A stretch of 64,000 bases of DNA from Plecoglossus altivelis (lineage: Eukaryota; Chordata; Actinopteri; Osmeriformes; Plecoglossidae), in contig BROE01000015.1 of assembly GCA_036571765.1 (NCBI GenBank), positions 6,129,877-6,193,876 on the forward strand. The letters are read 5' to 3'. Position 1 is the first letter of the stretch. Each line of letters begins with the position of its first letter. Of the stretch, positions 53,001 to 64,000 are shown piece after piece. The notes beneath the pieces are model-generated. The model saw only the letters and a program-made list of their open reading frames with translations. It did no database searches and was not told the DNA's origin. The translations under genes were made by a program, and so were the position numbers.

Positions 53001-56000
53001 TGGATGTGTTTGCATGTCGTGTGTTGGTTAGAGTACTGAGGGTGTGTGTGTGTGTGTGTGCGTGCGTGTGCGTGTGTGGTGAGAGTGGAGAGCCTGGGAA
53101 AGCTTGTTTGCTTAAATATCTGTGTGTTTGTGTTCCATATGTGAGGTTTAAAGCTGTGAAAGTGAACTGGCCTGCCAAAGGAAGCAGGAGAAAGTCTAAT
53201 AAAATGATGACAGAAAGGTAAAAAACCATAGGGGCTCTTGAGTAGAAGTTGAAACGTTTTTTTTTTGTTTGGCTGAGGAACATATTTGGACAAATCGTCA
53301 GATTCAGCCAAGCCTATTTATTTGTAGGCTGCTCCCGCCTCACACGTAGCGAGAAGATCCTGCGTTCGCTTCCCGTTTGATCTTTGACAACCTCTATTTT
53401 TCTCTCCGCTCTCTCCCTCCTTCTGTCTTGCTTCTCCTCGCAGCACAGGGCCCTGTCATCTGTTCCTGCTCTGAACAAAGCCTCTTTCTATATCTTCTTC
53501 CTCCTTTTCTTTCCTCCCTCCCTCCATCTCCCTAGATCCAACTGTCTTCATCATTCCCAGTCCCCTTGTGTGGGTTTTTTTTTTTCACCTCAAAAATTCT
53601 GTTGACTCTGAGTTCTCTTCCTTCAGGGGGCATCGAGTGTGACTCCCTTGTCCCAGCAAATTCTGGAACTGTCAGCATGAGGTAAAATCTTAAATATGCC
53701 AGACACTCTGCATGAAACACCCCAGCCTTTTTCTGTCTTCCTTTCATTCTTTCTTTCATGCGTTCGTTTGTTCTTGATGGTGTCTATTTAAGTGAACAGA
53801 CGACCACACAGCAAACACGCAAACGTCACCGTGTCGATGTTGTGGACCCTTTGTGTTACCGCCTATTTTGAGCCTTCAACCTCTCTCATCCGGCGAACGG
53901 TTGGAACAGCCTCGCCCGCCTCTCCCCCTTTACCACCGACTCAGCTGGAGGCCATTACACCGTACTAAACACACCGTCAACAAGAAAAATAGAAGGTGTG
54001 TTTGTTCAGATACCTCTTCAGAGAATTCTGGTTACTCCACTCATAATTCATCTTTCGCTGCGCTCACAGAGAACGCCCTGACTGCAGCACCGCAAACGAG
54101 CCAAGGTGTCGAGAAGCTGTCACATGAAACGGAGACCCCCCACCAGGCGGGGATGTTTATGTCCACGGGGGGGAGGCCCCCCCCCCTGCACGGTGTGTGT
54201 CTGCAAATGTGTATGTGTTCATGCCAGCCAGCGCAGGTAAAAGGACAGACTGCCTTCCCCTTGCCGTCGACGCAACAGACACTTTCAGCTGACGTCTCCG
54301 ACGCGGTTCGTTCGGCTTCGCTGAGCCTTGAACTGCAAACTCCTCGCTTTCAGCTGCAGTTCAAAATCCTAGAAATCAAATTAAACGACCGTAATCCGCC
54401 GTCTGGTTGGACGGAAAGGACACTGGCAGATCAGTCATGGCTGCTGTGCTGCATTGTTGGTGGAGCTGGACCCCTGCTGGCATGACACAGAAACCCCTCT
54501 ATCATAGCAAGGTCACGGCTCTGGGACTGTGCCTCTACTATAATACCAGCCTTTACGCCCACAGCTTAATGTGTGTGCGTGTGTGTGTGTGCTTGCACCA
54601 CATGTGGGATGGACCATTATCACACAGTAAAATACCAGCAGGTGATTTATCCCATGTCCCCTTCTGATGAGTCCTATTAACCATTTGATCCATTACAGGG
54701 CTTTCCACCATGGCTCAACATGCAACCTGCTGCGTGTGTGAGTGTATGAGTGTGTGTGAGAGTATATGAGTGTGTGTGTGTGTATATGAGTGTGTGTGTA
54801 TGTGTGTGTGGGTGTGTGTGTACATTTCTAAGTAAAGGCGAGAGACTGCGCCTAAGGGTTTGCGAGTTCAGTCATCGATTAATGGATGACCTGCTAAATA
54901 TTTGCCCCCGTCACTTTTCCAAATGCCAGCGACCCCTACCACAGACACACACACACGCAAACACACACGCTCACACGTGTCCTCACACACAAATCCTCTG
55001 TGAGCATGCCCGCAGCCCCACATCTCATCCCATATTGATGGGTGCCCCAGCGCCCTGTATTCTCCATCCTATCTGCCTTCCCGACTGTCCTGATCTCCTT
55101 ACCCAGACTTCAGTTGGGATCCCTCCCCCAGGGAGTCTGTACTGCTACCCCACCCTGCCACACTACGGCCTGGATCTCTCCATTGACTCTGACGCAGTGT
55201 TTCTGCTGCCCTGGTACATTACCTCGCTCAGATCGATAGCACAGTGAAAGCTGGAAGTGAGACAACTAAAAGTGGTTTTCCTTTTGACATCTACCCCCCC
55301 CTCCTCTCCACCCCCTACACACACACACTCTGTACACTCTCCTGACCCCAGATTCTGAGCTGTGACCTGAGCAGCAGAAAATTGTCTGTTGTGTTTCTTC
55401 CATTTTCTTCTCCCCTGGAGTCACTGCTGACCCTGAAAATGCTCCAATTGTCCTAGAGAGGGAAACGGGGCTGGTGTTTTTACGTGCCATTGTAAGCACA
55501 CGCCGGCTGTTTCAAATTCGAGTTAAAGTATGGGTTGCAAAAAGCATATTTTCTGTTATGTTCTCGTATCCTGTGGCACGTCAGGTCAAAGAGACTTGAA
55601 TGAAAGTCACTTTAAAGCAGTGAGAAAAGTGTTGTTCCTCACTAGATGTTTCCATCATTGTTTTTATGCTGGAGCTTTCTGTTGGTTCAAAGGCGAGCCA
55701 TTAGTGAGGCGATCTCGCCGTTGTTTGTCTGTAGGGAACAACCGACTTAAACATTCTAGAGACGACTTTAGAAAGAAATGAGAGTCCAATTTGAAGTCTG
55801 TTATTGGACAGCTTTGCACCTGATGGAAGGGGGGGTGTCCGAGTGTTAGATGAGCGGTGGGACAGCAGTTTGTACCCCAAGACACGGGCATTGATTACAG
55901 ACTGTCACATCGGGCGCCGGTTGATGTCACAAATTGTATGGGATGTTTTTTTTTTTTTTGATCAACAGCCGGCCATGCAGGGGCTGATGCGGGCGGTCGG

Positions 56001-57281
56001 TCGACGCACGCCGCTGTCCGATGTCACGCTGTCCGCAAGTGGCTTCTGAGACAGACGTCTCGCTGTGGAACGCAGCGAGAGCTGATTCCGGAAGGCAGAG
56101 CGTGAGATAGCAGCGCAATTACATTGTGTCTCTGCACATCTGATAGGGAGTCTTTACCTCTGTATCGGACGTGGAGGAATGATGGAGAGAAAGGCACATT
56201 AAGAAGCGGGAGAGGATTCTACATCTAAAACCAGACGCTGACGACTTCGGTCAGTATTTTAGTACCTCAGGCCTTGCGCTCTCCCGAAGGCCACGTAGGC
56301 GGTTGAATACATTTTCTAACTGAAAATAAAATCGGATTTCTTCCACTATCTTTTTTCTCTCTTTATTTCTCTCTCTCAGGCTCTCTCTCTCACAGACACA
56401 CCCTCACCTACTGAATCGAGTGCACAAGTCGCTTGTGTCTCGCTTCATCAGAGTTTATTAACATAAACACAATATGAACGCAATGATTGCAATCTTTCAC
56501 GCACGGCCAGACCTGATTATCTGGCACTCAGGTGCCCAATCAGACAGGAGAACAATGGCGAACGAATATCCTGCGGTAGGATACTGTAGCAAATACTGTC
56601 CTTTCGTGACAAAGTCAAAGTTCACGTCTCTGAGAAAAGCGCCGTAATCAATTTCTATGTCATTACGACATGTACGGTAACGTAATCTGATTCTATCTGA
56701 TTTAGGTTCGTCTCTAGAGGGTAGAGTTGTTATAACCAGAACTGTCCAGCAAAAGAGAACAACCCAATTCACGAACGCAGGTTAACTTATTGAGCAGTAT
56801 TCATTCAGTATCTATCCAGTCTTCTGTTCAATAACCTTCTGCTTGGATTGTTGACATCTATCTTTGAGTCTGGTTTCTCCTGCCAAATACAATCCCTTCC
56901 CCCCGCTACACACAGACACATTCTTACAATACAGACACGCACACGGACACGCACTACCGGATACGTTTTTCATTCTACGCATAGTACACTAATTGCCTTC
57001 TACGACTCTGACTTGGGCTTTGATCTCCACCTAAACGTAGAAGAGCTCATCTTTGCACTAGGACTGTTTGAACTGTCAGAGCGGTGGTTCAATCAGCAGC
57101 TAATGGTTCTGCTATTGTGAAGTTCCTCAACACATTGCTAACATGTTCGGAAGCGATGGCGGTGTTTGTCGATTCTCTGCACCCGCAGTGCAAAATGTAA
57201 TATACATCCTTTTCGCTGGCCTTACTATGATGTGATTATCTTTCGGTAAAGTTCTTTGTTGCATAGAAGTTACTTTTAGAG
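50100..57281. other. Intergenic region, first part
   Basis: No supported gene. Simple repeats include an A-run near 51844, GT runs near 53040 and 54728-54824, CA runs near 54940-54990 and a T-run near 55947. The open frame at 53853-54485 shows no family features. Confidence 0.6.
54728..54824 (+). repeat. (GT)n microsatellite with atga interruptions
   Basis: GTGTGAGTATATGAGTGTGT-type units over about 95 bp. Confidence 0.9.
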
Positions 57282-57488
57282 CAGTGGTTCTTAACTGTGT
57301 TGGAGGTGCTGAACCCCACCAGTGTCATATGCACATTCACCAAACCCTTCTTAATTGGAAAACCAAAAGAAGATTTTTTTCAAATTCATATATTCATGAG
57401 TCAAGTGTGTGTCGTGATCTCCGCCGAATCCTTGAGACTGACCCAACGAACCCCTGGGGTTCGATCGAACCCAGGTTAAGAACCATTG
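57282..57488 (+). mobile_element. Non-autonomous hAT-type element (MITE), 207 bp
   Basis: Terminal inverted repeats CAGTGGTTCTTAAC and GTTAAGAACCATTG match at 13 of 14 positions, and the CAGTGGTTCT start is typical of hAT-Charlie elements. Flanking octamers TTTTAGAG and ATTTACAG match at 6 of 8 positions, as expected for an aged 8-bp target duplication. An internal palindrome (gggttcgatcgaaccc) lies near the 3' end. No transposase is encoded. Confidence 0.75.
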
Positions 57489-57496
57489 ATTTACAG

Positions 57497-60400
57497 GAGG
57501 CCTCTGTATCCTGGTCCGTGGTATGAAGTAGCTGCTAGCCGTCGGTGGCTAACTCAATCTCTTAGGGGATCCGTCTAAATGGGCCCTGAGAACCACTATG
57601 TCAGTCTGGAAGCAAATGTTCTCCTGAGGTTTTGCTTTCCTGAAGTCATGAAACCCCATAATTAGCCACCACATGTTAAACTGCATAAGACTAATTGTAT
57701 TTCTTTCACCACCTTTGAATCTTGATATAAGGCCCCATAGGTAACTGACACTTCACATCAACTTCATACCACAGCTCTTCATACGGCACCTATTCACTTT
57801 CAACAGCTCCTACTGAGTGCTGATTGCATGTAATTATTATCAAAGAGGTCATTCAATGACAAAAAGCCTTTTGTCCTTGCTCGTGTGAGGGAATGAAAGC
57901 CTTGGGGAAAATTCTTTCAAAGCTGCGTCTTATACATATTCTAAAAACTGTCTCGGCTTGGTGCCTATGCAGATCGAGTCTGAATCATTTGTGAATAAAA
58001 AATTAGAACGTCAATTATGACATTTGAAGCCAGCTATCTCAATGAGTTATTTGACATTGTTGTTGTAGGCTACTGTGGCAATTTGTAGTAAATGAAACTG
58101 ATGCCAGTCAGTCTATTCAGACTCAGCCAATGTGAAACATGCTTAGTGCTGATAACTTCTTCTACCTAAAGGGCAGAGCATGTGGCATCATTAACGGAAG
58201 GGCTATCTCACACAAATACTTAAAGGTAAACCAGTTCAACGGTTGCTTACTGACTGTGGAACCATTATAGGTGCTCAACGAATAGCTGCATCTAGTTCAG
58301 ACAGATCTGAGTTGTAAACCACAACCGCTTCAGAATTTATAACAGTGCCTGGGTTTAAAAGATTTAAAGAGTTTCAAACCCAGCCAAATGTTTTTAACAA
58401 GTATAAATAAGCAACCCAAAGCAAATTCACCTAGTCACAGCAATGGTGTTCTTTGACTTGCCAACAGTTTGATAAATATTCTCAAGTTGTTTCTCTAGAA
58501 TTATTTGTACTACACAGAAATATATCCAAGTATATCCACATTTACAGAAGGGCCTCCCATGTCGTCTTGAAGCCTTAGGATGGTAAGGAAGCCATGATCA
58601 GCACTGGGGATCAGTTGGGAAAATGGAGTCATGTACACAAGTGTAGTGTACACAACACCCCCTCCGCAATGTTTGCCTTTCCAAACACACACACACACAC
58701 ACACAAGCACGTACACACACTTCCCAAACATAAACTCCTATCTCCTCTCTCGTCTTCCGAATCGAAATCCACTTTATTTGCCAAGTAAGTTTGCACAAAC
58801 AAGTCCACGTGCTCCCGTGTGGCAGTGTGCCTCCCTGAGGGGGGACCAGTGCTAGGGGGCTCTGCAGAGAGGTCCTCCCTGCCTCTGTTTGTGCTCAGGC
58901 ACTCAGCAGGACTCCTAGCTGCCGTGACCAGGATTCACATTCTCTTCATGGAGCAGGAAAACTAGGCCCCCCTGCGACGGACCCGTAATAGGCGACGCCA
59001 GAAAGACTAAAGGAACCGTTTGTTTTGAAACCGTTGGCAGAGCGCAGAGGGTGGTGGGGGTCGTACGCTCACACACGCCTACACACTCACACCCCCACAG
59101 ACACACACACGCACGCACCGCCCTCATACGCGCAAACGTTTTGCAAGCACACCTCTTGTCTGCTAGAGAGCAAGTCTGAATCTCTGTTACTTCCCCTTTG
59201 CCCTGCCTTGACTTTGTATCCCCCCACACCTTTAGAACCTTGGTGAGGTCTGCACCTCTCAGCCTTAGAGCTCAGTCTCCAATCAGTCTGCGGGGTAGAG
59301 GCATACGAGGACGAGCCTGCGAGACTGAAAGAAGAAACACGTAAGCGGAGGACCTGAAGACGACCGCCGACGTGATGGGAAGGAACTCAGACAAAACAAG
59401 GATTCTTTCAGGTTCAAGGCAGCCGCCAATCGGAGAGCCCGAAAACAACCACAAAACAAAGAGACAAACAAAAGCTTGTCTCGCTTTCTGACGTGGTGTC
59501 TATTACAGCGCAAAAAAACAAACAAACCCATACCTCAAACGACTTTAATGGCCTTCGTGTTCAGCGCGTGCGTATCACGATTAGATCGTGATCAGACCTA
59601 TTCGCGGCGTCGACTTTGTTACACGGAAACAATCGAACCTGTGGAACTGGGCTCAATTCCAGCACGGCCGGCGACCATTCTCCCGTTCTATTTAAATATG
59701 CCGTCTGGCTCCAGACATTGGGGAGCAGTGCAGAACAAAAGGAGAGCTGTCTAGGAGGACACAGCCTCTTTCAGCACCCACCTCACGTAGCTGTACATAG
59801 TTCCAGTTAAGGAGCCATCTGCCAATGTTCACCTGGTCTGAGTAGATTGGTAATTGCGCGTTGTTTACCTCTGCAGCCACGGAGCCACTGACCCCTCCAG
59901 CATGTTAACCTCCTGCTCAGGCGGGAGACGGTCGAGAGTGTGGGCTCCAGGCTGAGCGAAGGACGGTCTGCCTGAGAACAAGATGTCTGTCCTGCCATGC
60001 ACCCCAGCGCTGATTGCACTAGACTCCAGGGGCCTGGGCCCTGAAGCGGGTTGGCAGAATAGGGGGCCGGGGGAGGAGGGATTGGGGACAGGAGTTATAT
60101 ACTCGACGTCCGCCATCTCGTCTTCCAGACAGGTGCAGTGTGATGCAGATGGGGGGGGGGGGGGGAGTGGGAGAGAGGAGGGGAAGAAGGATTGATAGCG
60201 GGGTGTAAGACAGATGCACTTTGAAGAGTGACTTACGTGGGGTGTGTATAAAGACAAAGAAAGGCAAGGAGGCAGAGAGAGAAGCTTTCAGAGCCATGAG
60301 GGTTAGAATTACAACCCATCATTTCATAGTGAAACAGCATGTGTCACGGCATTATTTGACCTTTTTATCGTTAGCAGGACTGTAGCTTTTTTCCCTCAAA

Positions 60401-63400
60401 GATATATTTGTGCCTTTTCTTTCGACAGAAAGGAAAAGTATGGCAGATAGAGAGGCGGAGACATGCAGGAACGGCCTGAGCCGAAATCGAACCCTAAGAC
60501 ACCTTAGCCCACTCTTCAGCTTTACCTGGGAGCCCTAGTAAAGATGATTTTAACTGAAACATGTATGTTTTGCTGATTGCTTTCTGGGACATTGCTAAGT
60601 GTAAGGTGCTAAAGACCTCTGGCTCCTGATTGGTTCGGTAAGATGGCTAAATGATGTCACCATGTGCCCATGTCAAAGAGATTCTCATGAGGTACATTAG
60701 AGACCCACTGAACACCATCCCAAGGCTGCTTTCTTCAAGGCACCTCTGCAAATGCTACCTAAAATTATCTCCAAATTCGAGGGTTTAAAATGGCCATCCA
60801 TTTCACTATTTTCTCCCCTTTTGGCAACTCTTATTCCAAATCATAGTGCAGTATGAGAAGCGTATAAGTAGAAGTGGCTAGCTGTATATAAGTGTCTGAC
60901 AGTCTGATTTCCCTGGGAAACCCCCCCCCCTGAAAATTGTTTCTGACCCAGGGTTACATGGTTAATTAAATTGGCCAGGCAGTCACAGGCTAGCTTCAAT
61001 TACATTCTCCATTAAACGCTGAGTCATTTTAATGGTAGAGGTTAGATGGCTTCGCTAAGCCAACAGGACAATAGCAGCCTCTGAATGCTGCTGGCTAACT
61101 AGGCAAACAAGGGGAGCAAGACAGCCTCTTTGTTACTGGAGCTTAAGGATTGGAGCCATATCAGCCCACAGACAGACACACAGGCAGAGGGTGTATGACA
61201 GGCTCCGTCAGGGCAGCAATAAGCGTTTGACTGCAAGAGCACGCAGGAACATAGGAGCAGGCAGTCAGACAGACTGACACCACCGTGGTAATGGAGCTGC
61301 CAGAGTCTATCTTCTCCGGTCTCCCACGCAACATCTCACGTTGCCTTCTGAAAACACACAAGCTGACAAGAGGCACGCACGCACTCAAACCCACAGATGC
61401 TGTCACGACACAATGGAAACGATGACATGCATACACGCGGACAGACACGGACACGTTGGCAAAACACACACACATGCACCTGCTGGGGAGGGGGGCCAGG
61501 GATGGGATGGAGGGGCACAGGAAATGGTAGCACTGGTGGGGGGGCCGAGAGAAGCAGCTCCCCCGTAGAGCCTGTTTCTAATCCCCCCTGTCAGCGCTCA
61601 GCTACAGGCTGTAATTTGATAAATCGCAGGTCTGAGATGTAGTGAAATTAGGCTTGGCAGGACAAGGGCTACTTTGCTCTGACACACATCAACCTATCCT
61701 CATGTTTTATTTCTTTATTTCCTTCTTTTTGAAACGTTGAAGAGAGCCCATTTTGGGCGCTGCCTCGATTTAGGAGTCACGCTTAACAGTTTAACAACAG
61801 GGGAACAAGAGGAAGAGAAAGAAATCTTTCAGGTAGAATGTGAAATTAAAATGTATTTTAAATGATAGTTATTTTACAATGCCTGTCAAGATAATTCTCT
61901 AGTTGAGCAGATACATTACTTCATACAAGGCATTGTCAACCCACTTAGCTGGAAAGGTAAGTGTAGCTGGAGGAATATATTGAATATACACGTACTGTAT
62001 ATTTTATCTGTTGGACACAACATTTAGTCTGCCTCAACAGAATAGAAGCAAGGCCCAGGCAAGGGAAGAAAAACGATATTTTCAGATAGGTCCATTGAAA
62101 ACTCCTCCACTGTCGAGTACATCTGTGATTAAAAAAAGAAGAATTAACACAAAAATATTTGGGTCTGAGACGAATTGATCAGGGTAGATGAAAGCCTTTT
62201 AACTGGATATAAAAGCTCCTGGGACGTTGTGTTCATCTAATAAATGTATTTTTTCAGAGACAAAAGCCTTCACATGACCATGTATGTCTCACCGTTCCAT
62301 CTCACAACACCACCAGCTCTAATTTAATCCTGGATTTTCAATTACCTCTGTACAGGTGGTACAGACATTTGCCGCGTCTGTCAAATGCTCTGTTTTCCTT
62401 ACTGCTTGAAAGAAAAACACAGTTGAGGTGAGAGATATGTTTTTCCATATAACATAGAATGTTTTTTTCACAATTAACCTCTCTGTATGAATGTACTCAA
62501 ACTAGTCTGTACAGATGGCCTCAATTTCAATTTAATAACTACATTGACGTTGAAATACATTTCTGGAACAGCTGGATGGTATATGTACATGCGTGTACGG
62601 TTGCACAGTGAACTAGCTTCTAAAGTGCAGCAGCGCTTTGAAATCAACTTTTCGAGCTGAGTTAAGATACAGCTTCAGGGACAAGTGCTGACAAGATTCC
62701 AGGGTCAGATTCAGCCTTCAGTGAGACAAGACAGGGAAACTGATCAAATATCAAATGGAAGTCTACCTTCTTAAAAAAAAAAAAAACGGATTAAGGTCAG
62801 ACCTGAAAATCTCCCGCCAGAGCACCATCTTAAAAAAACTATTCCAATCCGAAGATATGCTGCCCGGATTTTCCAGAACCCGACTTTTCATTTGACACAA
62901 CCGTGCCTTTTGCCGCACCGTCACTGGATCAGTATATATAGCTGTGTGCTCCTGTAGAACACAGAGCTAACGGAGTTAAGAGACTCCAACAAGTGATCAT
63001 TATCCCTATTACAGCCTGAAGCGACTGTTCCCAGCAGACACTTGAGAACACAGACCTAAATACAGAAATACCAGCTGAGATGAAAACGCGCAAATAATAA
63101 AACAGACCCAATTCTCTTCTTCTGCGAGGAGGGGGGAGAGACATTAGCGTCTCCATCTCAATTAGAGATCGCAATAAGGCCGACACCTAGGGGATTCGAC
63201 GCAACGAACCACTTGCATCTAAAAATGCCATGACTCAATTTCCCTTAATGAATTCTTCTTCATTGTTTTTCAAGGCTCTTTTGACTCAGAAGCCTGAGTG
63301 TCTCTGGGGTAATGGACCAAGGAGGCTATGGGCAAATGTGTGGATTCTGTTCAGCTACCCTGACTATGGCTACTGATCCACTGTATAGACACAAGGATGC

Positions 63401-64000
63401 AATACCTCACATTCAACTGCTTTGATTGTGCTGGTTCATATCATAAATCATGTTCTCCTTTATATATTTATCTCTTCCTTGCTCTCTCTCTCTCCCTGCT
63501 CCCTCTCACAAACACACATGCGGTACACAGACACACAATGCGTTAGCATTCAGCATACCTCCACACAATCATTCACACTGTGCCAACTTCGAAGAACTTT
63601 CATATGCAGTGTTTCCAAAAAGCATGTCATTGATAGAAAGGCTTTATGATTTCAAAGGCTCTAAATATTGTTATTCTCTCTCTCCTTCCTACCGACACTA
63701 CTAGTCACGGATAACTCACACATCTTCAGAAAATCATACACCACATTACTTTTTCCTAAGACAGGAATATTAGATTTGCGGCGGTCAAGTGGTTGGCAGC
63801 TCCCGCCCGTTTCAAATAAAATCAACCCCACCCCCAGCGCGCCCTTGGGGTGGGGGGGTGTGGGGGTGTAAATGGTTTTTGTTTGTGTTTGGGGGAGTAA
63901 GTGTAGATCAACAGTGATAGTGCAGGAGCAGCAAAATAAGGAACAGCGAGCGTTCCCCCTGACCACTAATCTCTGTTAACCGTACACTCACGCAATCTCA
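57497..64000. other. Intergenic region, second part
   Basis: No supported gene on either strand. CA-rich stretches lie near 58685-58720 and 59070-59120, a G-run near 60150, and a C-run near 60920. Remaining frames are short and lack family resemblance. Confidence 0.6.

Noticed and set aside
53853..54485. 210-codon frame downstream of the TMEM132 gene
   Set aside because: Mixed composition, no domain, no splice context; consistent with a chance open frame.
58760..58800. Possible dispersed repeat (ccactttatttgccaagtaag)
   Set aside because: Loosely resembles common fish retroposon tails, but too short and degenerate to assign.
60455..60540. Reverse-strand B-box-like sequence (gaaatcgaaccctaag)
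   Set aside because: One box-like motif only, with no second arm or A box.

Overview
This is vertebrate genomic DNA, most likely from a teleost fish. Two multi-exon neuronal genes with GT-AG introns lie on the + strand. Introns are short and crowded with (TC)n, (CA)n and G-rich simple repeats, and there are two assembly gaps. No bacterial, phage or viral locus was seen.

Layout. Positions 1-3519 hold repeat-rich non-coding DNA, including a tRNA-like SINE fragment and a 25-bp minisatellite. Positions 3520-24857 hold rimbp2, the presynaptic RIM-binding protein 2. Its 5' end lies before the first exon I can recognise, probably left of the window. I placed 22 exons plus one candidate 21-nt microexon. 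They encode an N-terminal coiled coil, SH3-1, three FN3 domains, a Pro-rich and acidic linker, SH3-2, SH3-3 and a Lys-rich tail. A 3' UTR of about 2.1 kb follows, with polyA signals at 26130 and 26936. Positions 26970-31800 are intergenic. Positions 31801-49148 hold a complete TMEM132-family gene (single-pass neural adhesion protein, nine exons, about 1,190 residues), with a 3' UTR to about 50.1 kb. By its C-terminal tail it is TMEM132B-like by elimination. Positions 50.1-64.0 kb contain no gene I can support, apart from one short hAT-type transposon relic.

Biology. RIM-BP2 couples RIM and voltage-gated Ca2+ channels at the active zone. TMEM132 proteins are neuronal membrane proteins with cohesin-like and Ig-like ectodomains. 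They are neighbours here, but nothing in the sequence shows that they work together.

Sequence quality matters for reading this window. One rimbp2 exon appears twice, the second time as an error-rich copy beside a gap. One coiled-coil exon carries frame-breaking indels. One TMEM132 exon has lost its splice acceptor by what looks like a 3-nt deletion. A tandem duplicate at 30.0 kb differs mainly by homopolymer insertions. These look like uncorrected long-read or gap-filling artefacts more than biology.

I did not find a previously undescribed system. The best biological leads are the candidate microexon in the RIM-BP2 coiled coil, an orphan elastase-like signal-peptide exon inside a rimbp2 intron, two possible RIM-BP2 C-termini, and long TC tracts abutting several splice acceptors.
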